Below, piece by piece: positions 53,001-61,036 of a stretch of DNA of 64,000 nt (its first letter is position 1; each line of letters opens with the position of its first letter). The notes below the pieces were generated by a model. It was not told where the DNA came from. It worked only from the letters and a program-made list of their open reading frames with translations, and did no database searches. The DNA is from Gymnorhina tibicen (taxonomy: Eukaryota > Chordata > Aves > Passeriformes > Artamidae). Both the position numbers and the translations under genes were made by a program. The stretch is from NCBI GenBank assembly GCA_013399875.1, contig VXAZ01009688.1, positions 894,437-958,436 on the forward strand, read 5' to 3'.

Positions 53001-56000
53001 ATCTTCAATTTCGGTCTGGGCTGTCTGTATTCAGCTTAACTGTATATTAATGTGTTCCAGCTGATTAATGAATACAGAATTGAGGCTGTTTACCACCTGT
53101 ATTACAGTGTTCATGTCCGACAGTCTTCTCATGCCTCCAGAAATATGTTTCTGATGATGGGTGGTGCATCAAACAAATAGGGTGCATTAGAGCCTTTATT
53201 AAAAATAAATTAAATCCTTATTGTAAACCCCTCATTTGCTGTGAACTGGCAGGTTTCTTGCTGCACAGACATTCTGGGCATGTGATGAACAGGTACCCTA
53301 GCCCGAGGACAAAGGTGTGCAGCACAGCTTCCAGCCAGGTACATACACCAATGTGCCTGCTTCAGACTTGCAGCTAAGGATGCTGGCTCTGCTCTTCCCA
53401 CTCAGCCAGGCACCTGTCACTGCTTGTTCCTGATAAGAGAACCTTGCACTAAGAGCACCTTTGGAATGGTCTGGGACAGTCATGCCTGTGACCACGACCA
53501 GTTTCTCACATCCTTCTTTATTTTGTATTATAGTAACTACAAAGTGTTTGGGGAAAAGGGTAAGTTCATAAATATCACAGGTTCAAGTAACAGAGTTGAG
53601 CCGTGGATTCAGCCAGGAAAAGCTCTGTGCTGCAGGGAGCTGTGGTGCTGGTACTAGCTGCGTGCCATACAGAGAGTGGCTACCTGCTGCACCCAGACCA
53701 GCTTCAGGTACTGCACAACTGCAGCACTCAGAGCAACCTTCACACCTCCCATGCAATGAGAAAAACCTTGGCACAGCCTGGAAACACATCGTTCTTACCC
53801 TTACCTACGACAGAGAGGACCAGCAGGATGCTGCAGATAACGATGGAGACAATGATCGCGGTTTCTCCTCCCCCAAGGTGCAGCATGGCAATTGTGTAGT
53901 TGAACTTTCCAACTTGGATCTGAGGAAGGAGAAGAAGGGAGGAAAAGCGGGAGCTGAGCAGCGCGTTGCCAAGGGGCTGGGAGCAGGGGGGACACAGGGC
54001 AGCACTCAGCAGACCTTCAGCCGAGGACTCACTGACCGTGCTGGCACAGCCTCCCCGGCTGCGTGGGAGGCTGGGCTGTGCCTTTCGCTGACAGACCTGG
54101 GGACTCCGTGTGTCTCCAGGGAGCCCAATTCCCTTCCTGTGCTCTGGGGGATGCCAAGGCCACACCCAGCAGGCTGCAGTGTGCCCACCCCAGGGCCACC
54201 ACAGGGCTTTGGTGGCAGAACTGCAGGCCCCTTCATGGCCCCAGTGTACCTGCCCCGAAGAGACAGCCCTTTCCTAGAGAGCCCATGGCACCGTACAAGG
54301 GTGCTGCCCTTAACAGCAAATCACTTCCACTTATCATCAGCTTTGTTATGGCTCTGAACAGCCTTTGGACCCCTGCTGCACTAGCCTTTCTCCTCCAAAA
54401 TCAGAACTGCTGCCTCCCAGAAGAAGGAGGGTTAAGAAACTAATTTAAAGTCCTTGAAATACAAATAAACTAAGGGAATAAAAATAAATGAGACCATAGA
54501 CGAGTAATGATCTTGTGGCTAAAGCAGTGAAAGGGGTGTCAGAGGGTGCTGGCTCTGCTCCCAGCCAGTACTTCTTGTGACAACAAGCACAAAGCACTAG
54601 AGCTCAGTCCTTGGGTCTCCTGATCTCCCGAAGGGAAGAGGCCAGCACACATCACAGGCTGGCAAGTTATTGGGTGCTGTTTACAAACAGCTCTTTGGGC
54701 CCTTGGGATGAAAGGATTCCATAGCATCATCTGATAAGGAAAACTCATGACCACACAAGGCTTTCGCTTCTGGAAATGTGAGTTTCACTTCTCCCAAGGA
54801 ATGAGAAGTGAGAGAAACTCGAGAAAAAAACCTTGAGATTAGGAAGGGAAGAGCTGCAATAATCCTATGGTTTTGATTAATCTTTTGATTAATCAAAATT
54901 AATCTTTGATTTCTTGTGTCTTGGAACACCTCTGGGAAAGGTGCCCACTGGGGTGAAATTCCAGCAGCTCTCAGCCACTGAATGGACCAAAGCCATCCCA
55001 CAAGCAGGATCTTCCCACCACCTCCACCACCAGACATGACGTTGCACACAGCTCCATCCTGAGGGAAATCCAGCCCTAGGTCTAGGAGCACTGGTGAGGG
55101 CATGGCTGCTGCCAGTGGAAGGCTCTGAGAGCTTTGGTCTCTACCCTGGCACGTTGTCCAAGAGCCATGGTGCTGGACAGGGACTGGAGCCACAGCACCG
55201 CGAGAGCACCCGGGCAGGTTCACTCAGCAGTCTCACAGCCACATGCCCAGCCTCAGCATCTCCACTTTTTCCCTCTGAAATGCTACAGTGAAGTAGCTCT
55301 TCAATGTGTTTTGAGTCTTTTTTTCCCCAGCAGCTCAGCCTTTTGCATTTTTCAGAGAAAAAATCATCCCACAGCTGCTGCTTAATTCAGTGTTTCAACT
55401 GTTTGGTCATGAACACAGACAGGCCTGAAGGTCTTGACAAGCTTCTCTTGTGTACCTGGACGGCTCTACTCAATACTCAGGCAAGGCCCCTGCACATGCC
55501 TGCCCTGCATCACCAAAGCCATTTCTGGAGTGTTACAAGGCAGCGGCCACTCATGGAATGGCCAGCAGGCAAGGGCCCCAGCCACATCTGTAGGCTTAGT
55601 AAGGGTGCACAGGTACGAATATAAGCAGATTATTTAGCTGCACATTCATTGCTGGTACACTCTGAACAGCCTTGTGATATTTAGGGCTGGGTATCATTCT
55701 CCTGCTTCCTGGGGACCTGCCCTGACTGGTTTATTGTCACACCAAGACTAGCAAACTCAAAAATTCCTTTTCTCCCACAAAGGAATTCCCCTGTTTCTCA
55801 GTTCTTACAAAAAATTTTTTTTTAAATTACCCTGTTTAAAATTCCTGTTAGCATGACTCAAGAAATTATGTTACTTCTGCATTTCCATGTTTCCAGTTTG
55901 CAACAGAATTTCATACACCTCGGATTGCTGCCAGTAAACTGGACAACCCTGTCAGCGAATTGGTAGTGCATCCTTGTACTTTTCTCCTGGGCAGCCCAAC

Positions 56001-59000
56001 TCCAGAGCTCCCCCCAGTTCCCTTCAGCCCTCCTTCTCCTCCCTGCCCAGGCCCCAGGGTCCCATCCATCCCCTGCCACCACACGGACCGGGAGCGGGCA
56101 GCGGGGTCTGGTGGAGGCATTTTCTCTCCAGATACAAAGAGCCACAGTCACATCCCTGCATGGCAGTGGGCTGTGTATGACATGAGGGGAACTGAGGGCA
56201 AGCACAGCAGCTCAGTCAAACCCTCTGGAAGACAGGACAGTAACAAAGTGTGGTGAGTTTTGCAGACACGAAGAGGAACAGGAGCCCTGAATGCTGAACT
56301 CTTTGCAGTGAGAAAGCAGCAGCCTTTGGAAGCGCTGAGTACTGCTCTCACCCTCCCGGCCACACTGCAGGGACCCAGCAGGGACCCAGCCCGGTGAAGG
56401 CTGGACTCTCACGGCCACTCACAGCCCTTCTGCTGGTGGGAGCAGAGCCGATGGCTCAAAGCTGAAGGGGAATCCCCAAACATATGTCATGAGGAGCAGA
56501 AAATCACTGCGGGTGACAAAGCCTCACATGCCTGGGACCTCACTGTGCCTCACCAGAAGTGGCCAAGCTCCCCCGGCGCACAGCGCAGTAGCTCAGCAGG
56601 CTGCTGCGGGTACCTCGCGCCCGGGAGAGCGGCAGCCCCTCACCACAGCTCAGGCAGCCCTCGCCCCGATCCCTGCCTCCTGCTGACCAGCTGCCCCGCG
56701 GCAGCTCCTGCGTGGCGTGCTTCGTCCACCCTTCCACCAGTGCAGCGTTCTGCAGGGTCACCAGGGCGTGAGCGGGGCAGGTCCCTCACCCGCAGGGTTT
56801 GCAGCGAGACCCCTCTGCCCCACACGCGGAGGCTCCGGACTCACCGTCACGGGCAGCTGCCTTTCCGAGGAGCTCAGCGACTCGTTGATGGAGCAGTGGA
56901 TGACTTTGTCTGAAACAATCTGGATCTCACACGAGATCAGGCCGATTTTCACTTGGTACTCATTGCTCTCCAGGCCCAGGCTGTCAGGCTCTTTCTAAAG
57001 ACAGAAATAAAATCAGGATGTCAGGCTGCAGCGTAGCAGTTAGAATTGCAATCGATCTTCCTGCTTTACTTTCCATATTCCCTGCTATTTTGCAGACCTG
57101 GGAAGGCTCTCCCTCACCAAGGACATTTTTCCAGCACTCCACAGGAAAGCCAAAACCGGGCCATTCCCCATTTTCCTGTTTCCCATTCTTCACTCAGCAT
57201 GGGGCATAGGATGAACAAGCCCCTCATGGAACCTGGAAAAATCTGCTTTTGATCGAGCCTGCTGTGCGTGGAAGATAAGGATGTAAGCGCCCATCTGGGA
57301 GGGGGGGGGAAGGATGTACAACGGAGGGGACAGCCAGGGGATGCGCCTGCAAAGCCTGAGAAAGGGGGAGCACATTTCTGGAGCACGTTGCAAACAATTA
57401 GGATATCCTGCAGCAAACAATGGCCTTTGAATCGCTATTTTTCATTGTCCAGGCCACTCAGCTTCTGCACCCTGACTTCCTTGTGAGCTGAGCTGAATTC
57501 AGTAGCCAAAGAGAAGAATGAATGATCTGTTTCTGCAGGAATAAACACCTATTGTCAGGCCCTTCTGCAGCACCTGCCTGGTTTCAGGCCAGGGCATTGT
57601 CATTCTTTTCCACATGTCCAGTATTTCATTTAGCCCCTTGCTACAACACCCTTCCCAGGCAGCTCTCTGGCATCATGCCTCAGAAGGCATCCCCAGACCA
57701 GGCTGCATCTCCTGGGGCAGACAGATGCAGAAGCTGCAGGCTGAGCCAAAATCACCTGCTCCTGCCTCTCCAGTTCCCATCCACCCTGTCTGTGGACAGT
57801 CACTGTGCTGGTGCTTAGGACAGAGGAGCTGCCCAGGGTGGAGATGGCAGCACCCAGAGAGAAGCAGAGCTGTAACAACCACCCTCTTACGTGTATGACC
57901 AGAGTTAAGGGCTCGCCAGGATGGTGCTTGATCCACTTCTCCTTCTTGGCTGTGGAGAACTGGGGGTCAGCATAGTACCCCAGGCTGAATTTGCTGATGT
58001 GCAGGGCCTCCTCGGGGTACATCTCTTCATCCAGAGCCGAGCGGTCGTCCGTGTAGAGGCGCCCATTGAGGTAGAAATCGACGGGGGCCGGCTTGCTCCC
58101 CACAGTGATGTTGGAGGCAGCTGGAGAGGGGCAGGTGATGGCGGTGTCAGTGTGAACCTTACAGCGCTGAAAGCAGGAGAGTGTGAGCGTGTCAGAACCC
58201 AGCACCACGAGTGCTCCCAGCCCATCCTGAGGCACGGGCCAAGGCCTCAGCTTCACACCCGGGACACCCTCTGGCAGCAGGCACGCAGCCCTGCTCCATC
58301 ACCGGGCCACACCCGGCCAAGACACCCACCGTGTGCTCTCTGCCGATGCCACGGACAGCCATGGACACATTCTGGACCAGCCCAAAACCTCTTCCTTCCA
58401 GGGTGATGATCCTGCCCCCGCTTTGAGGAGAAGGGAAGAAAGAGAGGGTGACTGCAGAGGACAGTGCAGCAGTGGGATGTGATAGCTGCATCTTCCTCCT
58501 GTCATTTTCTCTGACATGTTTCCAAGCTGCCTGAGCAGAAAATGTGACCCAACAGCCAAAGTCTTCTTCCTACTTACAGCAGAGATCCACACAGCTACCA
58601 CAATATCAGGGAAGAAAGGAAGGAAGGAGGAGTAGATGCTGTGGTGGAAAGAGGGGGAGCCTCTTCCAGCATCAGTGAGCTGACCCCCTTACTCCCACTG
58701 CCCAGAAGAGCAGCCTCGGGGTATGCTGTAGGCGTCCTGGCCACTGGCCATGTAAGTGGCCTGCAAAGCGATGGCCAGGAGACATCCCCTGCCCTTGCCC
58801 CTACCCCTACCCCTGTCCCTGTCCCTGTCCTTGTCCCTGTCTCTGCCCCTGCCCCTGCCCCTGCCCCTGCCCTGCAGCAACCCACAGAGAACCGTGAGAC
58901 TTGGAGAGGGAAAAGTCCCTCATCCTGCATCTTCCAGGAACTTCTGATTTAGATCAAAATGTGAAAATTGCTGTGTTTTGAACCTGCTTGGGGGAAAAAG

Positions 59001-61036
59001 CAACACATGGCCCTCTCACTGTGCAGTCAACTAACAAGAATAACGAGCAGCCCCGATGTACAGAAGGCAGAGAGATGGCTGGAGAACCATCATCACTCAT
59101 GTGCACCCGAGATCTACCTTTCCCTTCCCCCGTAACACATTTGACTTGTTTGGAGTATTTGCCAGGGAACAAGCAAGACTCACAAATCCTATTATCTGAA
59201 GAGCACTCCAGGCACAGTGACTTTGGGCATGAGGCCCCAGGGTTCTCTGAAGCCTGGGGATATCACCAGGAAGTTATGATCCAAGTTTCTAAGTAGGAGC
59301 CTGTCACATCTGCAGACCAGTGTATAACTTTTTTATTGGTTTAGATTTTGGTTATACATATTATTTTATCAATATGGTAAGAGAAATGAGATCCAGCTAA
59401 ATTTTTACACAATTATTGACGCCTCATGGTCAACAGCCCAGCAATGTGCTGAAGCAGTCAGACTGCATGAGCCACGCCGGAGGCTGGAGAGAGCCTGCAG
59501 TTAGGGTCCCTGTCCTCTGAAATTTGGGAACTGCTGTAAGTACCAAGGAAGCAGACTAAGGTGACTGAGAAATACCCCAGTGGTCTCCTTTGTGACTATG
59601 GGCAGGACATTCTTCCCTTGTCCCTTTTAGACACTCCTCTCGCCACTCAGCAGTTGGAAGCCTGCGAGGGGCTGCGCCTGGCTGAGTCATGGCTCTGCCT
59701 TTCCCCTGACATTCCCACAGCCTGCAGCCTTGGCATTGTGCTTGGGAACAGAGAGGCAGCTTTGTTCCAAGGAGATCAGACCACCAGAGCCTGCTCATGC
59801 TCGCCCCTGGGCACGCTGCTTTCAGCGATGTCCTCCTGGCACAGCCGCTGGCCTCCCAGATTTCCTAGTCAGCCCTGGGTTTTTCAGGCTCCACAGGTGA
59901 GGAGGGTGGTATTTCACCACGGTATCCAAAGGAACAGAAGCCTGAGAACTCCACAGAGATGTGAAACTAAAAGCAGCACACTTTAAAAATTAAATCCTAT
60001 GACCTCAGGGAAGGTTGAAATCCAAAATTACAAATCTCATCTTATCCTCCAGCAGTTTTACTGCCAAGAAAAATCCTCAGGGTCTCATAGAGCCCCCCCC
60101 CGGGGCTCCCCAAAGCATTCACCAGGTGTGCACAGTAGTTACAAAGTCTGACATTTTTCCACTCCTAAATGCATCAAAACAAGCTATGGAAAGTCCTGGT
60201 GTGGGAGACCTCTTCTACTCCCGTGCTGGGGTTACCCCGGAGCACCCCAAGAGCAAGGTGAGGCACCCTCTATATCCATCCAACCCAGGGCTGAGAAGCC
60301 CCCTTCTCCTGGCAGGACCCTCTCCCCACCCTCTCCCAGCTGGAACTGACCCTCTCTCTCACAGGCTCTCTCAGCTAGGGCAGGATCTCACCTGATCTGG
60401 CTCTTTTTGGGGTTGATGTCTGATATAACCGGGTTCTTCTCATACTTGAAAGTGATGTTGTGGCTGGCACAGGACTTGTTCTCGAACTGCACGCAGACGG
60501 GCACAGCGGCGGTGAGCTCGGCGGCGGGCACGGTGCAGGTGATGGTGCTGTCGGTGCGGCTGCGGGAGGACAGCAGGGGTGAGCAGAGGCTGGAGTCTGG
60601 CCTGAGCACCCCCTGACAGGCAGGTGGCAGCCACAGATGACAAGGAGCTTCCAGCCCCGTGCCAACTACCTGTTTCCAGGCCTGCTAACAAGCAGTTCTC
60701 AGCACGCACCATTCTGGCTGCCGGGCGATTCCCCAGACAGACAGAGGGGAAGGGCAGGCAGGGGGATGCTATTCCAGCGTGCAGTGGTGCCCCCCCCAAA
60801 ACCCTTGCTCTGCCTGACTTCTTGGGGGACAATACCAACCTTCCTAATGCTTTGGCTCTTGTCACTACTCCAGCCAGCCCCCAGCCCTGCTCCCACCTGA
60901 GGTCAGTGCACTGCTTGGAGGAGTTGATGAGGACACGGAGCTCTGAGCCGACGTCCAGCCTGCTGCCTCTGATGGTCACTCTTGTTCCTCCTGCCTTCGG
61001 ACCATTCGGAGGAGCTATGGACTGCACCACAGGAAG
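31935..61036 (-). CDS. PLXND1: PLXND1 (plexin D1), C-terminal half (22 exons)
   Basis: Receptor for semaphorin 3E in vascular and neural guidance; its cytoplasmic GAP domain acts on Rap. 22 coding exons, joined 61036-60897 down to 32051-31935 and listed separately, total 2856 nt: 951 residues plus TAG in one frame. In order: extracellular IPT repeats (about residues 1-275), one transmembrane helix (about 291-317, [18 protein letters not shown]), a juxtamembrane coiled segment ([20 protein letters not shown]), and a split GAP domain with the [14 protein letters not shown] arginine motif (about 505-520) and PLRFWVN arginine (about 795), interrupted by the Rho-binding domain (about 584-670). The protein ends SEA, matching the GIPC-binding end of plexin D1. 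The sema domain and signal peptide lie right of the window. Plexin D rather than A/B/C is judged from remembered human sequence. No damage seen. Confidence 0.97.
32677..32751 (-). CDS. PLXND1: PLXND1 exon
   Basis: 25 codons: [20 protein letters not shown] then RYRSQ. Acceptor TATAAAG is weak; donor GTGAGT. Confidence 0.94.
33565..33705 (-). CDS. PLXND1: PLXND1 exon
   Basis: 47 codons: [20 protein letters not shown] to [14 protein letters not shown]. Donor GTAAGG. Confidence 0.95.
33706..36721 (-). other. PLXND1 intron
   Basis: 3.0-kb intron without recognised exon or repeat. Confidence 0.7.
36722..36869 (-). CDS. PLXND1: PLXND1 exon (GAP, second arginine)
   Basis: 148 nt: completes Ser, then [19 protein letters not shown] to [14 protein letters not shown] carries the third GAP arginine. 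Donor GTACGT. Confidence 0.96.
36870..38289 (-). other. PLXND1 intron
   Basis: 1.4-kb intron, pyrimidine-rich in the middle (about 37590-38190) on the plus strand. Nothing else recognised. Confidence 0.7.
38290..38453 (-). CDS. PLXND1: PLXND1 exon
   Basis: 164 nt: [20 protein letters not shown] to [12 protein letters not shown] plus two bases of Ser. The donor AACAG/GTTTGG is non-consensus after GT but the frame demands it. Confidence 0.95.
39190..39294 (-). CDS. PLXND1: PLXND1 exon
   Basis: 35 codons: [20 protein letters not shown] then [15 protein letters not shown] basic, His-rich loop followed by a GAP helix. Donor GTAGGA. Confidence 0.95.
39295..40393 (-). other. PLXND1 intron
   Basis: 1.1-kb intron upstream of the 105-nt exon; no recognised feature. 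Confidence 0.7.
40394..40428 (-). CDS. PLXND1: PLXND1 35-nt exon
   Basis: Tiny exon: [12 protein letters not shown], completing the Val codon and ending phase 0. Acceptor TTCACAG, donor GTAAGT. Matches conserved plexin sequence, so it is real despite its size. Confidence 0.93.
40429..41291 (-). other. PLXND1 intron
   Basis: 863-bp intron flanking the 35-nt exon; no recognised feature. Confidence 0.7.
41292..41355 (-). CDS. PLXND1: PLXND1 exon (64 nt)
   Basis: [20 protein letters not shown] plus R and one base of Val. Donor GTAACC. Confidence 0.94.
41356..42314 (-). other. PLXND1 intron
   Basis: 959-bp intron. AT-rich with TTAATTAG and TATTAACG motifs at 42115-42150; no exon. Confidence 0.7.
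42315..42418 (-). CDS. PLXND1: PLXND1 exon (RBD)
   Basis: 104 nt: [20 protein letters not shown] to [10 protein letters not shown], ending phase 0. Donor GTAAAG. Confidence 0.95.
42623..42779 (-). CDS. PLXND1: PLXND1 exon (Rho-binding domain)
   Basis: 157 nt: [20 protein letters not shown] to [17 protein letters not shown] plus one base of Glu. Donor GTAAGG. Confidence 0.96.
42780..43521 (-). other. PLXND1 intron
   Basis: 742-bp intron with no recognised feature. Confidence 0.7.
43522..43668 (-). CDS. PLXND1: PLXND1 exon (GAP, before RBD)
   Basis: 49 codons: [20 protein letters not shown] to [14 protein letters not shown]. It follows the largest intron inside the window (43669-49336). Donor GTGAGT. 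Confidence 0.96.
47236..47253 (+). repeat. CAGG tetranucleotide repeat
   Basis: About four and a half copies of CAGG in a PLXND1 intron. Confidence 0.85.
47941..47998 (+). repeat. Heptamer array (AGCTCAC x 8)
   Basis: Eight perfect AGCTCAC units plus a partial one in a PLXND1 intron. Because 7 is not a multiple of 3 all frames stay open, which produces spurious Ser/Gln/Leu/Thr/Ala/His frames. Confidence 0.95.
49337..49535 (-). CDS. PLXND1: PLXND1 exon (GAP arginine motif)
   Basis: 199 nt: [20 protein letters not shown] to [19 protein letters not shown] and YSYLR. The adjacent arginines in LRRTES match the plexin catalytic arginines. Donor GTAAGA. Confidence 0.96.
49905..50035 (-). CDS. PLXND1: PLXND1 exon (GAP)
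   Basis: 131 nt: [19 protein letters not shown] and [20 protein letters not shown], ending in a split Arg codon. Donor GTATGA is weak. Confidence 0.95.
50250..50420 (+). repeat. CR1 LINE fragment
   Basis: Reads like the CR1 3' ORF2 region: TCTGGGGCTCCCCACTACAA, then GAGCAAGTGCAGCTGAGGGC, AACAATTAG, AGGAGAGGTGAAGAAGGCTG and GAGGGAGACCTTACTGCAGC, parallel to remembered CR1 consensus in the same order. Truncated and diverged; sits in a PLXND1 intron. CR1 is the dominant LINE of birds. Confidence 0.75.
50578..50685 (-). CDS. PLXND1: PLXND1 exon (GAP)
   Basis: 36 codons: [20 protein letters not shown] to HPLLVGEWK. Donor GTGAGT. Confidence 0.94.
50686..51895 (-). other. PLXND1 intron
   Basis: 1.2-kb intron; no recognised feature. 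Confidence 0.7.
51896..52008 (-). CDS. PLXND1: PLXND1 exon (GAP segment start)
   Basis: 113 nt: [19 protein letters not shown] to [13 protein letters not shown]. The acceptor is TGTAAG at 52009-52010; the more 3' GCAG would drop GFA and break the frame. Donor GTAAGG. Confidence 0.92.
52009..52682 (-). other. PLXND1 intron
   Basis: 674-bp intron containing the MIR-like remnant at 52430-52560. Confidence 0.7.
52430..52560 (-). repeat. MIR-like SINE remnant
   Basis: On the minus strand, GGCTCTGCCGCTGTGCTGCT then CTGGGCAAGCCACTGATCTC resembles the MIR core (GGCTCTGCCACTTACTAGCTGTG...TTGGGCAAGTCACTTAACCTC). Weak and short; consensus recalled, not aligned. Confidence 0.35.
52683..52790 (-). CDS. 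PLXND1: PLXND1 exon (juxtamembrane)
   Basis: 108 nt: [20 protein letters not shown] then [16 protein letters not shown], i.e. the end of the membrane helix, the basic stop-transfer and a coiled segment. Confidence 0.95.
52791..53804 (-). other. PLXND1 intron
   Basis: 1.0-kb intron, AT-rich at 52960-53220; no exon or repeat recognised. Confidence 0.7.
53805..53919 (-). CDS. PLXND1: PLXND1 exon (transmembrane)
   Basis: 115 nt: [19 protein letters not shown] followed by the hydrophobic [19 protein letters not shown] and one base. The sequon NYT marks the extracellular side. Donor GTAAGG. Confidence 0.95.
53920..56844 (-). other. PLXND1 intron
   Basis: 2.9-kb intron. Holds a GATTAA/TTAATC cluster with a 16-bp palindrome (54874-54913). 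Otherwise nothing recognised. Confidence 0.7.
56845..56994 (-). CDS. PLXND1: PLXND1 exon (last extracellular repeat)
   Basis: 50 codons: [19 protein letters not shown] to [10 protein letters not shown]. Two Cys are kept (ISCEIQ and VIHCSIN). Donor GTGAGT. Confidence 0.95.
56995..57890 (-). other. PLXND1 intron
   Basis: 896-bp intron with a short G run near 57300; nothing else recognised. Confidence 0.7.
57891..58166 (-). CDS. PLXND1: PLXND1 exon (IPT, largest)
   Basis: 92 codons, phase 0 to 0: [18 protein letters not shown] through [20 protein letters not shown] and [15 protein letters not shown]. Donor GTAAGA. Confidence 0.96.
58330..58420 (-). CDS. PLXND1: PLXND1 exon (next IPT)
   Basis: 91 nt encoding [19 protein letters not shown] then [12 protein letters not shown], phase 0 at the end. 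Donor GTGGGT. Confidence 0.94.
58421..60391 (-). other. PLXND1 intron
   Basis: 2.0-kb intron containing the CCCTGT/CCCTGC hexamer array; nothing else recognised. Confidence 0.7.
58788..58873 (+). repeat. Hexanucleotide array (CCCTGY/CCCTAC)
   Basis: About 14 units of CCCTGT, CCCTGC and CCCTAC with sub-blocks of each variant. The minus strand is G-rich (GGGACA/GGGGCA). It lies in a PLXND1 intron and encodes nothing. Confidence 0.9.
60392..60559 (-). CDS. PLXND1: PLXND1 exon (IPT)
   Basis: 168 nt encoding [20 protein letters not shown] to [17 protein letters not shown], with two bases of a Ser codon at the end. Donor GTGAGA. Confidence 0.94.
60897..61036 (-). CDS. PLXND1: PLXND1 exon (IPT repeat start)
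   Basis: 140 nt. [20 protein letters not shown] opens an IPT/TIG repeat. Ends CTDL plus two bases; donor GTGGGA. First coding exon inside the window in transcript order. Confidence 0.94.
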
